Source of the DNA: Clostridiales bacterium
Lineage (GTDB): Bacteria > Bacillota > Clostridia > Clostridiales > Caloramatoraceae
DNA length: 13,420 nucleotides
Reading direction: 5' to 3'
NCBI GenBank assembly: GCA_026416355.1
Contig: JAOAFH010000056.1
Location: 1 to 13,420 of the forward strand
Below are positions 12,424-13,420 of this stretch, piece by piece. The notes under the pieces were generated by a model. It saw only the letters and a list, made by a program, of their open reading frames with translations. It was not told where the DNA came from and did not search any database. Both the position numbers and the translations under genes were made by a program. Numbering within the stretch: position 1 is the stretch's first letter; each line of letters starts with the position of its first letter.

Positions 12424-13157
12424 AATTTGAAGTTTTAACTTTATTTCCAGAGATGTTTGATACTCTTAATCATAGTATTCTTAAAAAGGCACAACAACAA
12501 AATATAATAGAAATTAACACAATAAACATAAGAGATTTTTCTACAAATAAACATAGAAAAGTAGATGACTATCCATATGGTGGCGGTGCAGGTATGGTAA
12601 TGCAACCTGAGCCAATATATAATGCAATTGATTTCATTGTACAAAAATTTGGCTATAAACCCTATACAATTATGATGTCGCCAAGAGGTAAAAGATTTGA
12701 ACAAAAAGATGCCAAAAGACTTTTAGAAAAGAAGCATATTGTATTATTATGTGGTCATTATGAAGGAATAGATGAAAGAGTTTTAGAAATAGTAGATGAA
12801 GAGATTTCAATTGGAGATTTTGTTTTAACAGGTGGAGAAATTGCTAGTATGGCAATTATTGATTGCATAAGTAGAATTGTACCTGGTGTATTACCAAAAG
12901 AGGAAAGCTACCAAGATGAATCCTTTTATGATGGCTTACTCGAATATCCGCAATATACAAGACCTGAGGTTTTCAGAGGAATGAAAGTACCAGATGTGCT
13001 TTTATCAGGTCATCATGAGAATATTCGAAAATGGAGAAAATACCAGTCTCTAAAAATAACTTTAGAAAAAAGGCCAGATTTATTGCAAAAGAAATTATTG
13101 ACAGATGAAGAGAAAAAGATGTTGATGGATATCAAAAACTCTAAAAAAATAGATTAG
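12420..13157 (+). CDS. trmD: tRNA (guanine-N1)-methyltransferase TrmD
   Basis: 245 aa, the usual length. TrmD methylates G37 next to the anticodon using S-adenosylmethionine, preventing +1 frameshifts; it is an essential SPOUT enzyme that works as a trefoil-knot dimer. Visible motifs are LFPEMFDTLNHSIL, RDFSTNKHRKVDDYPYGGGA, the knot segments MSPRG, LLCGHYEGIDER (109-120) and SIGDFVLTGGE (130-140), then PQYTRPEVFRG and LLSGHH. Arg152 matches E. coli R154. By ungapped alignment the catalytic base D169 of E. coli falls on Glu167 in QDESF, with Asp166 beside it. The ATG overlaps the rimM stop by four bases, with AGAGGG (12408-12413) upstream. rplS follows but has its own promoter. Confidence 0.97.
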   Translation: MKFEVLTLFPEMFDTLNHSILKKAQQQNIIEINTINIRDFSTNKHRKVDDYPYGGGAGMVMQPEPIYNAIDFIVQKFGYKPYTIMMSPRGKRFEQKDAKRLLEKKHIVLLCGHYEGIDERVLEIVDEEISIGDFVLTGGEIASMAIIDCISRIVPGVLPKEESYQDESFYDGLLEYPQYTRPEVFRGMKVPDVLLSGHHENIRKWRKYQSLKITLEKRPDLLQKKLLTDEEKKMLMDIKNSKKID

Positions 13158-13182
13158 TGTTAGTAAAATTGTAAATTTGTTG

Positions 13183-13211
13183 TTGATAAAATTTAGTGCT
13201 TATGATATAAT
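13183..13211 (+). promoter_or_regulatory. Strong extended -10 promoter for rplS
   Basis: TTGATA (13183-13188), a 17-bp spacer and a perfect TATAAT (13206-13211), with TG at 13203-13204 forming an extended -10 (TGATATAAT). The predicted start is near 13218, about 60 nt before rplS. By match to consensus it is among the strongest promoters in the window. Confidence 0.88.
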
Positions 13212-13226
13212 AATCGTTGTGTAAAA

Positions 13227-13271
13227 CGGGCGTTCCTCTGCAAAGGCAAGAACGTCTAGGATAAAGGGAGG
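13227..13271 (+). promoter_or_regulatory. Candidate L19 (rplS) mRNA leader
   Basis: GGGCGTTC (13228-13235) pairs with GAACGTCT (13250-13257), 8 bp with two G-U pairs. An inner TGC/GCA stem (13239-13241 with 13246-13248) closes an AAAG loop. The unpaired CCTC at 13235-13238 is complementary to GAGG at 13268-13271 in the rplS Shine-Dalgarno, so a pseudoknot could block translation. L19 leaders are a known autoregulatory class in low-GC Gram-positives; assignment to it rests on position and fold only. Confidence 0.5.
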
Positions 13272-13279
13272 TAAAGAAC

Positions 13280-13420
13280 ATGGATATCATTAGAGCTATT
13301 GAAGCAGAACAACTAAGAAATGATATTCCTCAATTTGGACCTGGGGACACTGTAAAGGTTCACGTAAAGGTTAAAGAAGGAAACAGAGAAAGAATCCAAA
13401 TATTCGAAGGAATCGTTCTT
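13280..13420 (+). CDS. rplS: Large ribosomal subunit protein bL19, N-terminal part (cut by window end)
   Basis: The first 47 residues are present and the gene continues past the window. L19 sits at the 30S-50S interface near the A-site side. MDIIRAIEAEQLRNDIPQFG followed by PGDTVKVHVKVKEGNRERIQIFEGIVL is the standard L19 start. The ATG follows AAGGGAGGT (13264-13272). In E. coli rplS closes the rpsP-rimM-trmD-rplS operon; the same order is kept here (with khpA inserted), but rplS has its own promoter and a folded leader, so it can be made at ribosomal-protein levels regardless of rimM-trmD. Confidence 0.97.
   Translation, partial: MDIIRAIEAEQLRNDIPQFGPGDTVKVHVKVKEGNRERIQIFEGIVL

Noticed and set aside
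12441..12704. 87-codon - strand open frame inside trmD
   Set aside because: It is antisense to conserved TrmD motifs and shows no start signals.
1..13420. Search for CRISPR arrays, transposase genes, tRNA, rRNA, SRP RNA or defence genes
   Set aside because: No spaced direct repeats, no transposase or integrase motifs, no cloverleaf tDNA and no SRP RNA sequence were seen; all coding regions are housekeeping or sporulation genes.

Overview
The window is a very A+T-rich stretch of a spore-forming low-GC Firmicute, most likely Clostridium or a close relative. Every gene lies on the + strand. The evidence is the Shine-Dalgarno sites close to AGGAGG, a spoVS gene, the zinc-ribbon form of L32, a YceD with extra cysteines, a long SMC, an FtsY without an acidic domain, and the gene order ackA-yceD-rpmF-plsX-acpP-rnc-radical SAM-spoVS-smc-ftsY-ylxM-ffh-rpsP-khpA-rimM-trmD-rplS. 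This is a core housekeeping cluster. I see no insertion sequence gene, phage gene, CRISPR array, tRNA, rRNA or toxin/defence operon.

Layout. (1) 1-1054: the end of acetate kinase with its terminator, then a promoter and the yceD-rpmF pair, closed by a strong terminator. (2) 1055-2494: lipid genes. plsX has its own promoter, and acpP has a strong promoter and its own terminator, so the carrier protein can be made in excess. (3) 2497-4350: a 23-bp hairpin leader, then RNase III and an Elp3-like radical SAM protein. (4) 4351-5139: the sporulation gene spoVS behind a textbook sigma-H promoter, then a 450-nt gene-free region holding a folded element, a promoter and the smc leader hairpin. (5) 5140-9593: smc-ftsY, overlapping by one base. 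(6) 9594-11900: a promoter followed by ylxM-ffh-rpsP-khpA, ending in a terminator-like hairpin. (7) 11901-13157: rimM-trmD, overlapping by four bases. (8) 13158-13420: a strong extended -10 promoter, a candidate L19 leader and the start of rplS.

How it fits together. The genes cover ribosome and tRNA maturation (YceD, L32, RNase III, S16, KhpA, RimM, TrmD, L19), co-translational protein targeting (FtsY, YlxM, Ffh), membrane lipid synthesis (PlsX, AcpP), and chromosome organisation and sporulation (SMC, SpoVS). Promoters and terminators divide the cluster into units, apparently setting different doses for abundant products (AcpP, L19) and low-dose enzymes (RimM, TrmD).

The genes themselves are ordinary. 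What deserves a second look is the RNA-level structure between them: a sigma-H promoter combined with a hairpin that would hide the spoVS ribosome site only in read-through mRNA; a 23-bp hairpin just ahead of the RNase III gene; an apparently undescribed three-way-junction fold of about 135 nt between spoVS and smc; and terminator/promoter uncoupling of rimM-trmD from rplS. All structures were found by eye; no folding energies or database searches were run.
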